From Parvimonas sp000223315 (GTDB taxonomy: Bacteria > Bacillota > Clostridia > Tissierellales > Peptoniphilaceae), in NCBI GenBank assembly GCA_050262155.1, contig CP189843.1, forward strand, positions 124,001 through 188,000: a DNA stretch of 64,000 nucleotides, given 5' to 3'. Each line of letters opens with the position of its first letter. Within the stretch, counting starts at the first letter, position 1. Made by a program: the position numbers and the translations under genes. Shown piece by piece: positions 26,463 through 34,671 of this stretch. The notes under the pieces are model-generated. The model saw only the letters and a program-made list of their open reading frames with translations, was not told the DNA's origin and ran no database searches.

Positions 26463-26583
26463 AAAAAAATGAAATATCACGTTCTGCTGATGAAAAATGT
26501 TGTGAAAAATTCAATAATTATGAGATTAAAATAAAAAATGGGTATATAATAAATGTAAAAATAAAAAAAGGAGGTCTTTTAAG

Positions 26584-26919
26584 ATGGATCATGTAAAAGG
26601 ATTAGAAAATGTTGTAGAAAACTCAAAAAATTTAGGTGGAGCTCTACCTAACGAAATGAAAGCTTTTAGCGATCTTTTTGGAGCAGTTTTTAAGGATGGA
26701 GCATTAACTGTAAAAGAAAAAGAATATATTGCACTTGGAATTGCAGTAGCTGTTCGTTGTGAAGGTTGTATCGAAGCTCATGTAAGAAATCTTATTAATC
26801 TAAAAGTTACAAGAGAAGAAATTGCAGGAATTATTTCCGTTGCAGTTCTTATGGGCGGAGGACCTTCAACTATTTATGGAGGAAAGGCATTAGAAGCTTT
26901 TGACCAATTATCTAAATAA
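26584..26919 (+). CDS. Carboxymuconolactone decarboxylase/AhpD-like protein
   Basis: 111 residues, all-helical AhpD-like fold. The redox/proton-relay motif is CEGCIEAHV (~residues 59-67, CxxC...H). LTVKEKEYIALGIAV precedes it and GGGPSTIYGGKAL follows. Family members are peroxidase partners or small disulfide reductases; the exact role is unknown. AAGGAGG precedes the ATG and a strong terminator follows at 26952-26990. Confidence 0.88.
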   Translation: MDHVKGLENVVENSKNLGGALPNEMKAFSDLFGAVFKDGALTVKEKEYIALGIAVAVRCEGCIEAHVRNLINLKVTREEIAGIISVAVLMGGGPSTIYGGKALEAFDQLSK

Positions 26920-26951
26920 TAAAAATAACTTTAAAAAGTAGTGATTTTTTA

Positions 26952-26990
26952 CTGCACCCCAAATTTTAATAGGAAATGGGTGCAGTTTTT
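26952..26990 (+). terminator. Terminator after the AhpD-like gene
   Basis: Stem CTGCACCC/GGGTGCAG followed by T5. Confidence 0.85.
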
Positions 26991-27064
26991 ATGTCTAAAT
27001 TTATGATAAAGGATGATAATTAAATTTTCATCCATAATGTTTAGAAATAGTTGGTTTCTACAGA

Positions 27065-27093
27065 AAAAACTCCTAATAATGAAGGAGTTTTTC
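27065..27093 (-). terminator. Terminator of the hyd operon
   Basis: AAAACTCC/GGAGTTTT stem, T-rich on the minus strand, just after hydF. Confidence 0.75.
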
Positions 27094-27098
27094 TAAAT

Positions 27099-28280
27099 TT
27101 AATAGTCAATATATTCTAAAATGCCATTTAGTTTTGCGATTGCAATACCATAATTAGTAATTGGAATTTTCTGATTGATTGCCTGTTCAACACGATTCAT
27201 CACATGTTTTTTGTTAAACATACAAGCACCACAATGAATAATTACATCGTAGTGACTTAAATCTTTTGGAAAGTCGTTTCCGGAAACAATGTCGATTTTT
27301 AAATCCGGATGAATTTTTTTGCGTAATAATCTGGGCAATTTTACTCTTCCTATGTCTTCTTTAAGTGGTTTATGAGCACAGGCTTCCGCAATTAAAACTT
27401 TTGAGTTTTCATCCAAAGAATCCAATTTTTGTGAGCAACGAATAAATTCCTCAATATCTCCTTTGTACTTTGAAAAAAGAACAGAAAAAGAAGTCAATAA
27501 ACTATTCTTTGGTTTTTTTGGAAATACTTTTGCAAATAATTGAGAATCCGTAATAATTAAGTTTGGAGCTTTTGTTAAAGATTCAAGAGCTTTATCAAAC
27601 TGCTCAAAAGTTGTGGAAATTACAATGCATTTATTATCCAGCAAATCGCGAATTGTCTGTACCTGTGGTAAAATCAATCTCCCTTTTGGAGCTTGAATAT
27701 CTTGAGGCATTACCAAAAGAACTGTATCAAGCGGTTTGACAAGATGAGCGCAGATTGACTCTTCTTTTTCTAAGTCTTTACTTATATTTTGAAATTCTTT
27801 TAACAAGATGTCAAGATTTTCTTTATTCAATGCACTGACACAAATAGGCTTCTTTTTGAATTCCTTTTCTATTTCAATTGTTATCTTTTTGCTATCAACA
27901 ATATCTGATTTATTAATTACAAAAATAATTGGTATATTTTTTTCTTCTAAATAATTAATCCATTCTCTCTCTTTTTCAAAGGAATTATCGCCAAATAATA
28001 ATACGGCAATATCTGTCTGTTCAATAACTTGTTTTGTAAGTTCAATTCTTTCATTTCCAAGAATACTATCATCGTCAAATCCTGCTGTATCAATTAAAAG
28101 ACAAGGACCTATCGGATGAATTTCAATTGCTTTTTTAACAGGATCTGTCGTTGTTCCCTTTTGCTTAGATACAAGAGATATAGTTTGATTTGCAATTGCA
28201 TTAATAAGGGAAGATTTACCGACATTAGTTTTTCCAAAAAAGGCAATATGAATTCTATTTGCATTTGGAGTTGTTTGCAA
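27099..28280 (-). CDS. hydF: [FeFe]-hydrogenase H-cluster maturation GTPase HydF
   Basis: 393 residues. The N-terminal TrmE-like G domain has GKTNVGKSSLINA (~residues 16-28), KGTTTDPV (~40-47), DTAGFDD (~60-66) and NKSD (~122). The C-terminal Fe-S domain provides the conserved cysteines in AEACAHKP (~residue 298) and HCGACMFNKKH (~350-360). HydF is the scaffold that delivers the 2Fe subcluster to HydA. It starts with TTG at 28280 behind AAGGAGG. It is the last gene of the maturation operon; no hydA is in the window. Confidence 0.93.
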   Translation of the reverse strand: MQTTPNANRIHIAFFGKTNVGKSSLINAIANQTISLVSKQKGTTTDPVKKAIEIHPIGPCLLIDTAGFDDDSILGNERIELTKQVIEQTDIAVLLFGDNSFEKEREWINYLEEKNIPIIFVINKSDIVDSKKITIEIEKEFKKKPICVSALNKENLDILLKEFQNISKDLEKEESICAHLVKPLDTVLLVMPQDIQAPKGRLILPQVQTIRDLLDNKCIVISTTFEQFDKALESLTKAPNLIITDSQLFAKVFPKKPKNSLLTSFSVLFSKYKGDIEEFIRCSQKLDSLDENSKVLIAEACAHKPLKEDIGRVKLPRLLRKKIHPDLKIDIVSGNDFPKDLSHYDVIIHCGACMFNKKHVMNRVEQAINQKIPITNYGIAIAKLNGILEYIDY

Positions 28281-28297
28281 TTTGTTTCCTCCTTATC

Positions 28298-28666
28298 TTA
28301 AAATCTAAAGTCACGAGAACCATGTTCCATCTGATGAATATAGTCTTCTGAACGTTTTTTAATCTTTGGGCTAAAAATATTTTCCAACTCTCTTTTTACA
28401 AGCTGTTCTCCGAGTTTTTTCGTTTGAGGAGATGCATAGTCAATAAGATATTCAGTCAATGTCATAAGCGAATTAGGCTGACATACATTTCCAATTTGGC
28501 CTGATTTTGCTAGAGACATAAAGCGATCTCCGGTACGACCTGCTCTGTAACAAGCTGTACAGAAACTAGGAATATAACCTGATTCCATTAACCAATACAT
28601 TATTTCATCAAGGGTACGTTTATCACTTGTATCAAAATGACTGGATGCAGGATTATATTTTGCCAT
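28298..28666 (-). CDS. hydG: HydG C-terminal auxiliary-cluster domain only (truncated HydG)
   Basis: A 122-residue frame with a good ribosome site (AGGAGG, ATG 28666) corresponds only to the C-terminal quarter of HydG (~470 residues). RTLDEIMYW, the auxiliary Fe-S cluster motif FCTACYRAGRTGDRFM (~residues 35-50) with its later cysteine in IGNVCQPN (~60-67), and the RDFRF C-terminus are all present. The radical-SAM tyrosine-lyase domain that makes CO and CN is absent. It is either a relic of an in-frame deletion or a stand-alone domain. It lies between hydE and hydF, where full hydG could be expected. Confidence 0.8.
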   Translation of the reverse strand: MAKYNPASSHFDTSDKRTLDEIMYWLMESGYIPSFCTACYRAGRTGDRFMSLAKSGQIGNVCQPNSLMTLTEYLIDYASPQTKKLGEQLVKRELENIFSPKIKKRSEDYIHQMEHGSRDFRF

Positions 28667-28741
28667 ATTTATCCTCCTTTAGTCGGTATGAGCCTTGTTG
28701 TTATATTTAATTTTATGATTTAATTAAATTATTATGTACAA

Positions 28742-29737
28742 TTATCTTGGTATTTTTCCGAGATTTCGAATTGCTAACTCTAATTCTTTTCTTTCTTCTT
28801 CAATGTTTTTTACATTGATATCAGTTGGATAAATTTCATAAAGTTTTACATATTCAGGTGGGGTAACTTTTCGCATAATTACATTTGCACCACAGGAGAA
28901 TAAATTATTATTTTCTTTACTATCCAATACACCAAGTGAAGTTGTTGCAGGTAGATTTGCCTTTGGCAAGATGATTCTAGTAATGGCAACAGCTTTTTTT
29001 GTAAGTTCCGTACTACCGGCAGAATAATTTTTGAGTTCTGTCTGTGGATGTGGAATAAAAGGACCAATTCCTGCCATATCACATTTCAAATCGTAAAGAA
29101 GAAAAATATCCTTTGCGATTGTTTCCAAATTTTGAGTAGGTAGTCCAATCATAAAACCGCCACCGCTTTCATATCCGAGTTTTTTGAGATTTCTCAGACA
29201 TTCTGTACGATTTACAAGAGTTCCACAAGGGTGAAGTCTATCATAGAGCAAGTCATCTGCCGTTTCGTGCTTTAGTAAATATCTATCCGCTCCGCACTCT
29301 TTTAAATATGTAAGTTCTTCAAAAGTTTTTTCTCCACAGCTTAATGTAATAAACATATCCACTTGTTTCTTTATTTCCTTTATGATAAATCCCAATTTTT
29401 CTACTGTAAAATACGAATCTTCTCCCGATTGAAGTACAGCGGTTAAATATCCCGCTTTTCTTGCTTCTATAGCTGTATGTATTATCTCTTTTTCTGTCAT
29501 TCGATAACGCTTGGCAGAAGAATTGGTAGAATTTAATCCACAGTATTTACATTTTCTTTTGCAGTAATTTGAAAATTCTACAATAGCTCTAATATCAATA
29601 TATTTTCCGTGATTAAGATAATTTATTTTATCTGCATATTCAAACACCGAAGAAAAATCATCTAATTCAAGTAGGGATAGAATATTCTTTACAGAAATAT
29701 CGTCTAGGAGTTTTTGAATTTTCGGATGTATATTCAA
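28742..29737 (-). CDS. hydE: [FeFe]-hydrogenase maturation radical SAM protein HydE
   Basis: 331 residues with the radical-SAM motif CKRKCKYC (~residues 58-65) and a TIM-barrel pattern. AVLQSGED (~100), HETADDLLYDRLHP and GGGFMIGLP are typical of HydE/BioB-like enzymes. It helps assemble the dithiolate-bridged 2Fe subcluster. The start is TTG 29737 with AAAGGAG upstream, 4 bp after the TM1266-type gene. A 75-bp gap separates it from the hydG fragment. Confidence 0.92.
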   Translation of the reverse strand: MNIHPKIQKLLDDISVKNILSLLELDDFSSVFEYADKINYLNHGKYIDIRAIVEFSNYCKRKCKYCGLNSTNSSAKRYRMTEKEIIHTAIEARKAGYLTAVLQSGEDSYFTVEKLGFIIKEIKKQVDMFITLSCGEKTFEELTYLKECGADRYLLKHETADDLLYDRLHPCGTLVNRTECLRNLKKLGYESGGGFMIGLPTQNLETIAKDIFLLYDLKCDMAGIGPFIPHPQTELKNYSAGSTELTKKAVAITRIILPKANLPATTSLGVLDSKENNNLFSCGANVIMRKVTPPEYVKLYEIYPTDINVKNIEEERKELELAIRNLGKIPR

Positions 29738-29741
29738 TGAA

Positions 29742-29996
29742 TTACTCCTTTGATTTTGTATAGGATGTTTTTACATTAAAACCCTCTAACATTCCCAATT
29801 TTCCGGATAAGCTGTTAATAACATTTGTAGGTGCATCGATGATAATGCTTATTAGAGAAACACCTCTTGTCTTGTAGGGAATTCCCATTCTACCTACAAT
29901 ATAAGAACCATATTCGTGCAAAATATCATTAATAGTATTTGCTTTTGTTAGGTCTTCTACAATAATTCCGATTAAAGCTAAGCGATTTTCTTGCAT
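29742..29996 (-). CDS. TM1266-type iron-only hydrogenase system regulator
   Basis: 84 residues with a ferredoxin-like ACT/NikR-type fold: ALIGIIVEDLTKA (~residues 7-19), HEYGSYIVGRMGIPYK (~28-43) and SLISIIIDAPTNVINSLSGKLG (~49-70). This small protein routinely accompanies hydE/F/G and may sense a ligand. AAAGGAGG precedes the ATG. It is the first gene of the operon and follows a leader with an intrinsic terminator. Confidence 0.85.
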   Translation of the reverse strand: MQENRLALIGIIVEDLTKANTINDILHEYGSYIVGRMGIPYKTRGVSLISIIIDAPTNVINSLSGKLGMLEGFNVKTSYTKSKE

Positions 29997-30015
29997 TTTT
30001 ACCTCCTTTATTCCA

Positions 30016-30260
30016 TAAAAAAACCGTATGAAAGAAGATATTCTCTAAATTCATACGGTATCGTGTTTTTTTGAAATTGTTCTAAAAATTATAGCAATAC
30101 AAAATAAGCTTGTGTTAATTTATATAAATAAAAAACACCGCCTTGATATTATGGATTAAATCCATTTTATTGAGTACGATATGTAATATGTAAAGTAGAA
30201 TATCTTTCTTTCAGAAAAAAATTAAAATCTTAATCTTTCAGTTAGACATTTTTTATGTTT
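30016..30260 (-). promoter_or_regulatory. Hydrogenase operon leader: terminator with competing antiterminator
   Basis: On the minus strand, CCGTATGAA/TTCATACGG (30058-30050/30032-30024) followed by T7 forms a terminator immediately before the ribosome site of the first gene. Segment 30197-30212 is complementary, over ~15 bp with one bulge, to 30030-30044, that is, to the loop and 3' arm of the terminator. That gives two exclusive folds. A candidate extended -10 (TGTTATACT) lies at ~30276-30284. The signal sensed is unknown. Confidence 0.5.
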
Positions 30261-30301
30261 ATATTACATTCTAGTATAACATAATAAATTAAGACTTATA
30301 T

Positions 30302-30336
30302 AAAAAAAGTTCAGTAACTAAATTTAATTACTGAAC
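30302..30336 (-). terminator. Terminator of the tandem-domain lipoprotein gene
   Basis: GTTCAGTAA/TTACTGAAC stem with T7 on the minus strand. Confidence 0.85.
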
Positions 30337-30344
30337 CTTTAAAA

Positions 30345-31037
30345 TTATTTTTTGCTAAGATTTTTAAGACCGAATTCATAACCTGTTTTAGTGTCTAAAA
30401 TGACATTATCATTGATAATTTCAAGTCTTTGTTCTTCTAAATTTTCTGCTCTTATATATCTTTTATCTCCAATTTTTACAATGCTTGGATTATCATAAAA
30501 TCCACCCATGATTTTTGGACCTTCTCCTTTATATTCAAATTCCTCATTCATAGGTAATTCAAAGCTTATGAAAGAATAATCTTCAGTCTTCTTAACTATT
30601 TCAACAGTTCCGCCCTTAGGTCCTTCATATACATTACCATAATACTTTTCCATTTCTTTATCTGGAACTCTATCATAATGAGTAAATTCGAATCCAGTAT
30701 AGTTATCTACAATTACATTCTCTGAAACTATTTCAAATCTATCATCTGGTAAGCCTTCGGCAGTTAAAAATTCTTTACCACCTTTTCTTACTACTTTAGG
30801 ATAATCAAAATCTCCACCTGATATACGTTCTGCTACATTATCTTTAAAAACTGCATTTTCAGATAATCTAAAGGATAAAACGGAATATAATTTACTCTTT
30901 TTAAGTACAGTAATTCCTGAATCAACAGCTCCATATCTTTTCCCATAAAGTTGATCTACTTTATTGCTCTTTGAACCGCAAGACGATAACAACAAAGTTG
31001 ATACCAAAAACATGAACAAAATTTTTATTTTTTTCAT
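30345..31037 (-). CDS. Lipoprotein with two tandem homologous domains
   Basis: 230 residues. The signal peptide ends in the lipobox LLSSCG (cysteine ~20), so the protein is membrane-anchored at the outer face. The mature part is an internal duplication. Domain 1 (~residues 30-117) and domain 2 (~131-222) share YG-(K/N)-x-Y, SF-L at the third strand, GG-(D/F)-x-(Y/N)P, (E/R)xL-(E/A)EGL-like turns, and NVI(V/L)D-x-TG(F/Y)EF endings. It is monocistronic, with AAAAGGAG at the start. I do not recognise a family; ligand binding or a wall-associated role is possible. Confidence 0.65.
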   Translation of the reverse strand: MKKIKILFMFLVSTLLLSSCGSKSNKVDQLYGKRYGAVDSGITVLKKSKLYSVLSFRLSENAVFKDNVAERISGGDFDYPKVVRKGGKEFLTAEGLPDDRFEIVSENVIVDNYTGFEFTHYDRVPDKEMEKYYGNVYEGPKGGTVEIVKKTEDYSFISFELPMNEEFEYKGEGPKIMGGFYDNPSIVKIGDKRYIRAENLEEQRLEIINDNVILDTKTGYEFGLKNLSKK

Positions 31038-31262
31038 AAAATCACTCCTTTTTTGCTTTTTAAAATAATTATAGTTGTAGAAAATCTATAAAAATAACAA
31101 CTGTATTTGTTCTATCCATATTAGCAATCTATATAATAAGATTTTAATATAATTTTTAACCAAATCAAACACATTCGCTATACACTATAAATATATCACT
31201 TTACTCAAATTAAGTCAAGTATTTTATGAAAAAAAACACTTTTTATCATATTTTTATTTTTG

Positions 31263-31291
31263 TTGAAAAAATAATATTTTTATGTTAAAAT
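31263..31291 (+). promoter_or_regulatory. Promoter of the preQ1-queT transcript
   Basis: TTGAAA (31263-31268), 17 nt, TAAAAT (31286-31291) with extended TG; the transcript starts ~30 nt before the riboswitch. Confidence 0.75.
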
Positions 31292-31328
31292 ATTATGGTA
31301 ATTTTTACAAAGAATTAAATTTAGAAGA

Positions 31329-31390
31329 AAAGTGTTTTGCTTGGCACCCACTTTAAAAATCAAGTGCTGGGGCACATTTGCCCTTTTTTT
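31329..31390 (+). promoter_or_regulatory. preQ1 riboswitch (class I-like) with terminator
   Basis: A small hairpin AAAGTG/CACTTT (31329-31334/31349-31354) encloses a 14-nt loop. It is followed by an A-rich tail whose CAAGTGC (31361-31367) can pair back into the loop (CTTG/GCAC), the H-type pseudoknot of preQ1 aptamers. Next comes GGGCA/TGCCC with T7 (31370-31390), a terminator. The downstream gene is a QueT-type queuosine-precursor transporter, matching preQ1 control. Confidence 0.62.
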
Positions 31391-31422
31391 GTTGAACAAA
31401 GCACTCCAAAAAAGGAGGAAAT

Positions 31423-31920
31423 ATGAACGTTAAAAAAATTACAAGACAGGGAATGGTAGCGGCAATTTATGTTGTATTGACTATTCTTTCAGAAACTTTT
31501 GGATTGGGCTATGGAAGTTTACAATTTAGACTTTCAGAAACTTTAGCAATTTTACCATTTTTTAATCCGGAATACACAATTGGTGTAACATTAGGTTGCT
31601 TTTTGGCAAATATTGCTAGTACAGTAGGAATTATTGATATGGTGGTTGGAACTTTGGCAACTTTTGTAGTTGCATTGATTATGACTAAAATCAAAAACTT
31701 CTACATAGCTTGTTTAGTACCAGTTGTAGTAGGTATGCTTCCAATAGCATTGGAAATATATTTTATGATGCCAAATCCTGTAGGTTTTTGGGCTATATTA
31801 GGAGAACTTATGTTATCTGAAGCTTTAGTTATCTATGCAGTAGGAGTACCTGTTTTTTATATTTTATGTAAAAACAAAGCTTTTACAAAAGCTCTTGAAT
31901 TTAAAAGAGATATAAAATAA
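31423..31920 (+). CDS. queT: QueT-family queuosine precursor transporter
   Basis: 165 residues, six hydrophobic segments, ECF S-component-like. QFRLSETLAILPFF (~residues 35-48) and GCFLANIAST (~58-67) are typical of QueT (COG4708). As an S-component it would import preQ1/preQ0 together with a shared ECF energising module not present here. AAAGGAGG precedes the ATG. It sits under the preQ1 riboswitch. Confidence 0.87.
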   Translation: MNVKKITRQGMVAAIYVVLTILSETFGLGYGSLQFRLSETLAILPFFNPEYTIGVTLGCFLANIASTVGIIDMVVGTLATFVVALIMTKIKNFYIACLVPVVVGMLPIALEIYFMMPNPVGFWAILGELMLSEALVIYAVGVPVFYILCKNKAFTKALEFKRDIK

Positions 31921-31925
31921 ATGTA

Positions 31926-31960
31926 AAAATTGGTGTGTTTATTCATACCAATTTTTTTGT
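31926..31960 (+). terminator. Terminator after queT
   Basis: AAAATTGGTGTG/CATACCAATTTT stem followed by T7. Confidence 0.8.
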
Positions 31961-32067
31961 TGCTTTTTAGATAATCAAATAATAAATAAAATATTTACAC
32001 CCCTTTTCAAATTTATTAAAATGTGGTAAACTTTGACTATAATTTTATTTTAAGAAGGAGAAATATT

Positions 32068-32889
32068 ATGTGGTTATTAGATATAATCAAAGTTATAATT
32101 TTAGGTATTGTTGAAGGAATTACCGAATGGCTACCTGTTAGCAGTACAGGTCATATGATTTTGGTTGATGAATTTTTACAATTAAATCAGTCAGCTGAAT
32201 TTAAGGAGATGTTTTTAGTTGTTATACAACTTGGAGCTATTCTTGCAGTAGTAATTATGTTTTTTAATAAGTTAAATCCTTTTTCAAAAAAGAAAACTAA
32301 GGAACAACAAAAAGATACGATTAATATGTGGTTAAAGGTTATTGTCGGAGTTATTCCTGCAGGAGTTTTGGGAGTGCTTTTTGATAAGACTTTGGAAAAA
32401 TATTTTTATAATTTTCCAACAGTTGCATTTACCTTAGTTTTATATGGTATTTTATTTATAGTTGTTGAAAATAATCCGAAATTTAAAAAACAAAATATAA
32501 AAAGATTTGAAGATTTAAGTTACACATTGGCTTTCTATGTAGGATGTTTTCAAGTTTTAAGTTTAATTCCGGGGACTTCTAGATCCGGAGCTACTATAAT
32601 TGGAGCTTTAATTCTTGGACTTTCAAGAAGTTTAGCGGCAGAATTTTCATTCTTTATGTCAATTCCGGTTATGTTTGGTGCAAGTTTATTAAAACTTAGA
32701 AAATTTGGGTTTGCATTTAGTTTTTTCCAATTTTTCATTTTAATACTTGGAATGTTTGTAGCATTTGTAGTTTCTATTTTAGCAATAAAAATGTTGATGA
32801 GATATATTAAAAAGCATGACTTCAAAGTTTTCGGATACTACAGAATCGTTCTTGGTGTAATTTTAATTTTATATTATATTTTACATTAA
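32068..32889 (+). CDS. uppP: Undecaprenyl-diphosphatase (UppP/BacA)
   Basis: 273 residues, polytopic. Catalytic motif 1 is GIVEGITEWLPVSSTGHMIL (~residues 12-31, with the Glu/Ser/His set) and motif 2 is IPGTSRSGATIIGALILG (~residues 170-187). It dephosphorylates undecaprenyl-PP to recycle the carrier lipid for peptidoglycan and can confer bacitracin tolerance. ATG 32068 has AGAAGGAG upstream; an upstream in-frame ATG at 32023 lacks one. Confidence 0.95.
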   Translation: MWLLDIIKVIILGIVEGITEWLPVSSTGHMILVDEFLQLNQSAEFKEMFLVVIQLGAILAVVIMFFNKLNPFSKKKTKEQQKDTINMWLKVIVGVIPAGVLGVLFDKTLEKYFYNFPTVAFTLVLYGILFIVVENNPKFKKQNIKRFEDLSYTLAFYVGCFQVLSLIPGTSRSGATIIGALILGLSRSLAAEFSFFMSIPVMFGASLLKLRKFGFAFSFFQFFILILGMFVAFVVSILAIKMLMRYIKKHDFKVFGYYRIVLGVILILYYILH

Positions 32890-32912
32890 AAATATCTTTA
32901 AATAAAAAAATT

Positions 32913-32952
32913 AAAAAGTTAAATAGAAAAATTAATCTATTTGACTTTTTTT
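32913..32952 (+). terminator. Terminator after uppP
   Basis: AAAAAGTTAAATAG pairs with CTATTTGACTTTTT (one G-T) and runs into T7. Confidence 0.75.
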
Positions 32953-32998
32953 GTTATATTTGATAAACTGAATTAACATAATAAAGGAGATGATATCT

Positions 32999-33574
32999 AT
33001 GAAAAAAAGATTTCTAATTATGGCTCTTACAATCTGTCTTTGTACTACTTTTGTTTCTTGCAAGAAAAGACCGATACCGGAAGAAAAACCAAAAGATAAT
33101 ACTCAAATAGATGTTAAAGAGAAAAAGATTAAAGAAAACATTGAAGAGGACGAAAAAGATAAAAAGCCTGATGAAAATAAAGATGAAAAAAAAGAAAAAG
33201 GTTTGAAATTTACAGTTAAGGATACTGGAGGAAATGGGGTTAAAAAAGTTTCAGAGAAAAATTCTAAAGTGCCATTTGATATCTATACTGTTGGTATGGA
33301 ATTTACAATAGAATTAGATGGTACTTCATACAATATTAAAGATGCTATCTCAAAAGGAATTTTGGATGAAGATAAATTAATTCAAAAGCTAAAAAATGAT
33401 AGGGAAAATGGAAACTCTACCAGTGAAATGTACAAAGATGGGGGGACAATAATATATAGATATAAAGATTATTCAATAGTTAAGTACAATTCAATTGATG
33501 GTGATGAAGATATGTATATCACTAGAGAAAAAGATTTAGATTCATTAGAAAATGTATTAAATAATAATAGATAA
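32999..33574 (+). CDS. Lysine/glutamate-rich lipoprotein, unknown function
   Basis: 191 residues. A lipoprotein signal peptide ends at TTFVSCKK (cysteine ~22). A highly charged Lys/Glu/Asp spacer (~residues 25-65) probably spans the wall, followed by a compact domain starting LKFTVKDTGG. I choose ATG 32999 over 32990 because the latter overlaps the AAAGGAG site. A terminator follows. No family is recognised. Confidence 0.6.
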   Translation: MKKRFLIMALTICLCTTFVSCKKRPIPEEKPKDNTQIDVKEKKIKENIEEDEKDKKPDENKDEKKEKGLKFTVKDTGGNGVKKVSEKNSKVPFDIYTVGMEFTIELDGTSYNIKDAISKGILDEDKLIQKLKNDRENGNSTSEMYKDGGTIIYRYKDYSIVKYNSIDGDEDMYITREKDLDSLENVLNNNR

Positions 33575-33583
33575 AATATAAAT

Positions 33584-33613
33584 GCCAACAGATTAAAATT
33601 TGTTGGCTTTTTT
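33584..33613 (+). terminator. Terminator after the charged lipoprotein gene
   Basis: GCCAACA/TGTTGGC stem followed by T6. It overlaps the upstream region of the next gene. Confidence 0.75.
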
Positions 33614-33629
33614 AAGGATGTGAATAATA

Positions 33630-34067
33630 ATGTGTAAAGAATGTTATGTAAATAAAAATAGGGTAACTCCACTATTAAATCCTATAGATTGTTTGGAAAA
33701 TCATACTCAATATATCTGTGGAACTTGTGGAAGATGTATTTGTATTGAACACGATAAAAAGAGAGGATTACAACGTTGGAATTTTCCTTTTAAATCTTTG
33801 GAAATTGCAAAATTATATTTGAGAACAGCTGATTATACGACAAAAAAACCATGTGGTATTTATGAGATTTTAAGTGAAAATGGAAGACTTTCTTATAAGA
33901 TTTTTGAAGATGAAAAGTGTTTAAAAGATTATTTAAAAAGAAATAAAGGAAAAACTTGTGAAAGTTTGAAGCCTGTTTTTATGGTTGAAGAATACCAAGA
34001 ATATGAAAATACAGAGGTTAGAAAATTAACACTTGATGAAATGAAAAGATATATGTCGGAAAGATAA
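33630..34067 (+). CDS. Cysteine-rich zinc-ribbon-like protein, unknown function
   Basis: 145 residues. Two N-terminal CxxC-like pairs (MCKEC and CGTCGRCICIEHD, ~residues 30-42) with a nearby cysteine at ~21 and His suggest a treble-clef or zinc-ribbon site. The rest is a small mixed domain with a charged C-terminus. The ribosome site is weak (AAGGAT). Possibly nucleic-acid or protein binding; no further assignment. Confidence 0.55.
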   Translation: MCKECYVNKNRVTPLLNPIDCLENHTQYICGTCGRCICIEHDKKRGLQRWNFPFKSLEIAKLYLRTADYTTKKPCGIYEILSENGRLSYKIFEDEKCLKDYLKRNKGKTCESLKPVFMVEEYQEYENTEVRKLTLDEMKRYMSER

Positions 34068-34127
34068 AGTTTTAAGTCATAAGACTTTGAAAAAATAGAC
34101 TCAACATATCCGTCTACATTAAATGTA

Positions 34128-34530
34128 TCTATGATACATTTAGTTTTGCTTGTAAACAAGCAAAACTATGAGATCTCCACAGTCGATTGTATCCAAATCA
34201 AAGATTTGGACAATCTTTGCGTCAGACCTACTTTTGTTTACAAGTAAACAAAGTTAGGGCTAGATTCGTTTTGCTTCGCTCCGGTCGAGATGACGTATAA
34301 GGGGAAAAACTACTTTTAATAGTTTAACGTGAAAGGTAAAATGTAAAAAGTAGTAAAAAAATTGTCTAAAAAGTAAAAAAGTTTCACGTCATAGTAATTT
34401 GTAAAGCAATGCTCCTAACACGTCATTTCGACCGAAACGAAGCTTTGCTGAGTGTAGTGGAGAAATCTCATTTGATTATTTATTTGTAAACAATCAAAAT
34501 AAGGTCTGACGGAGTAATTGTATTATTTGA
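34128..34530. repeat. Intergenic repeat block with MITE-like unit (copy A)
   Basis: The 604-bp gap between genes holds no reading frame but carries nested inverted repeats. The core unit 34283-34433 has terminal inverted repeats GGTCGAGATGACGT/ACGTCATTTCGACC and an internal AACGTGAA/TTTCACGTCA pair. The unit recurs twice at 53.4-53.8 kb. Flanking parts (ATGTATC..GATACAT and TTTTGCTTG/CAAGCAAAA hairpins, GAGATCTC) recur in inverted orientation at 53845-53895. Confidence 0.8.
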
Positions 34531-34615
34531 TACAATTTTGTTAGAAATCTTCTAAAGCTCCTATAGTATTAAAAAAATCTTTATATTGAAAAATGCTCTT
34601 TAAGACTGAAATTTA

Positions 34616-34646
34616 TACAAAAAAATCGCAGATTTTCGTCTGCGAT
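34616..34646 (-). terminator. Terminator of the hpf gene
   Basis: ATCGCAGA/TCTGCGAT stem with a T run on the minus strand. Confidence 0.85.
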
Positions 34647-34671
34647 CTTATTTAAAAACATTTTTTATTAC

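Noticed and set aside
34068..34671. Small genes or tRNA-like structures in the repeat block
   Set aside because: The palindromic segments match repeat copies at 53.3-53.9 kb and contain no cloverleaf or open frame with a ribosome site.
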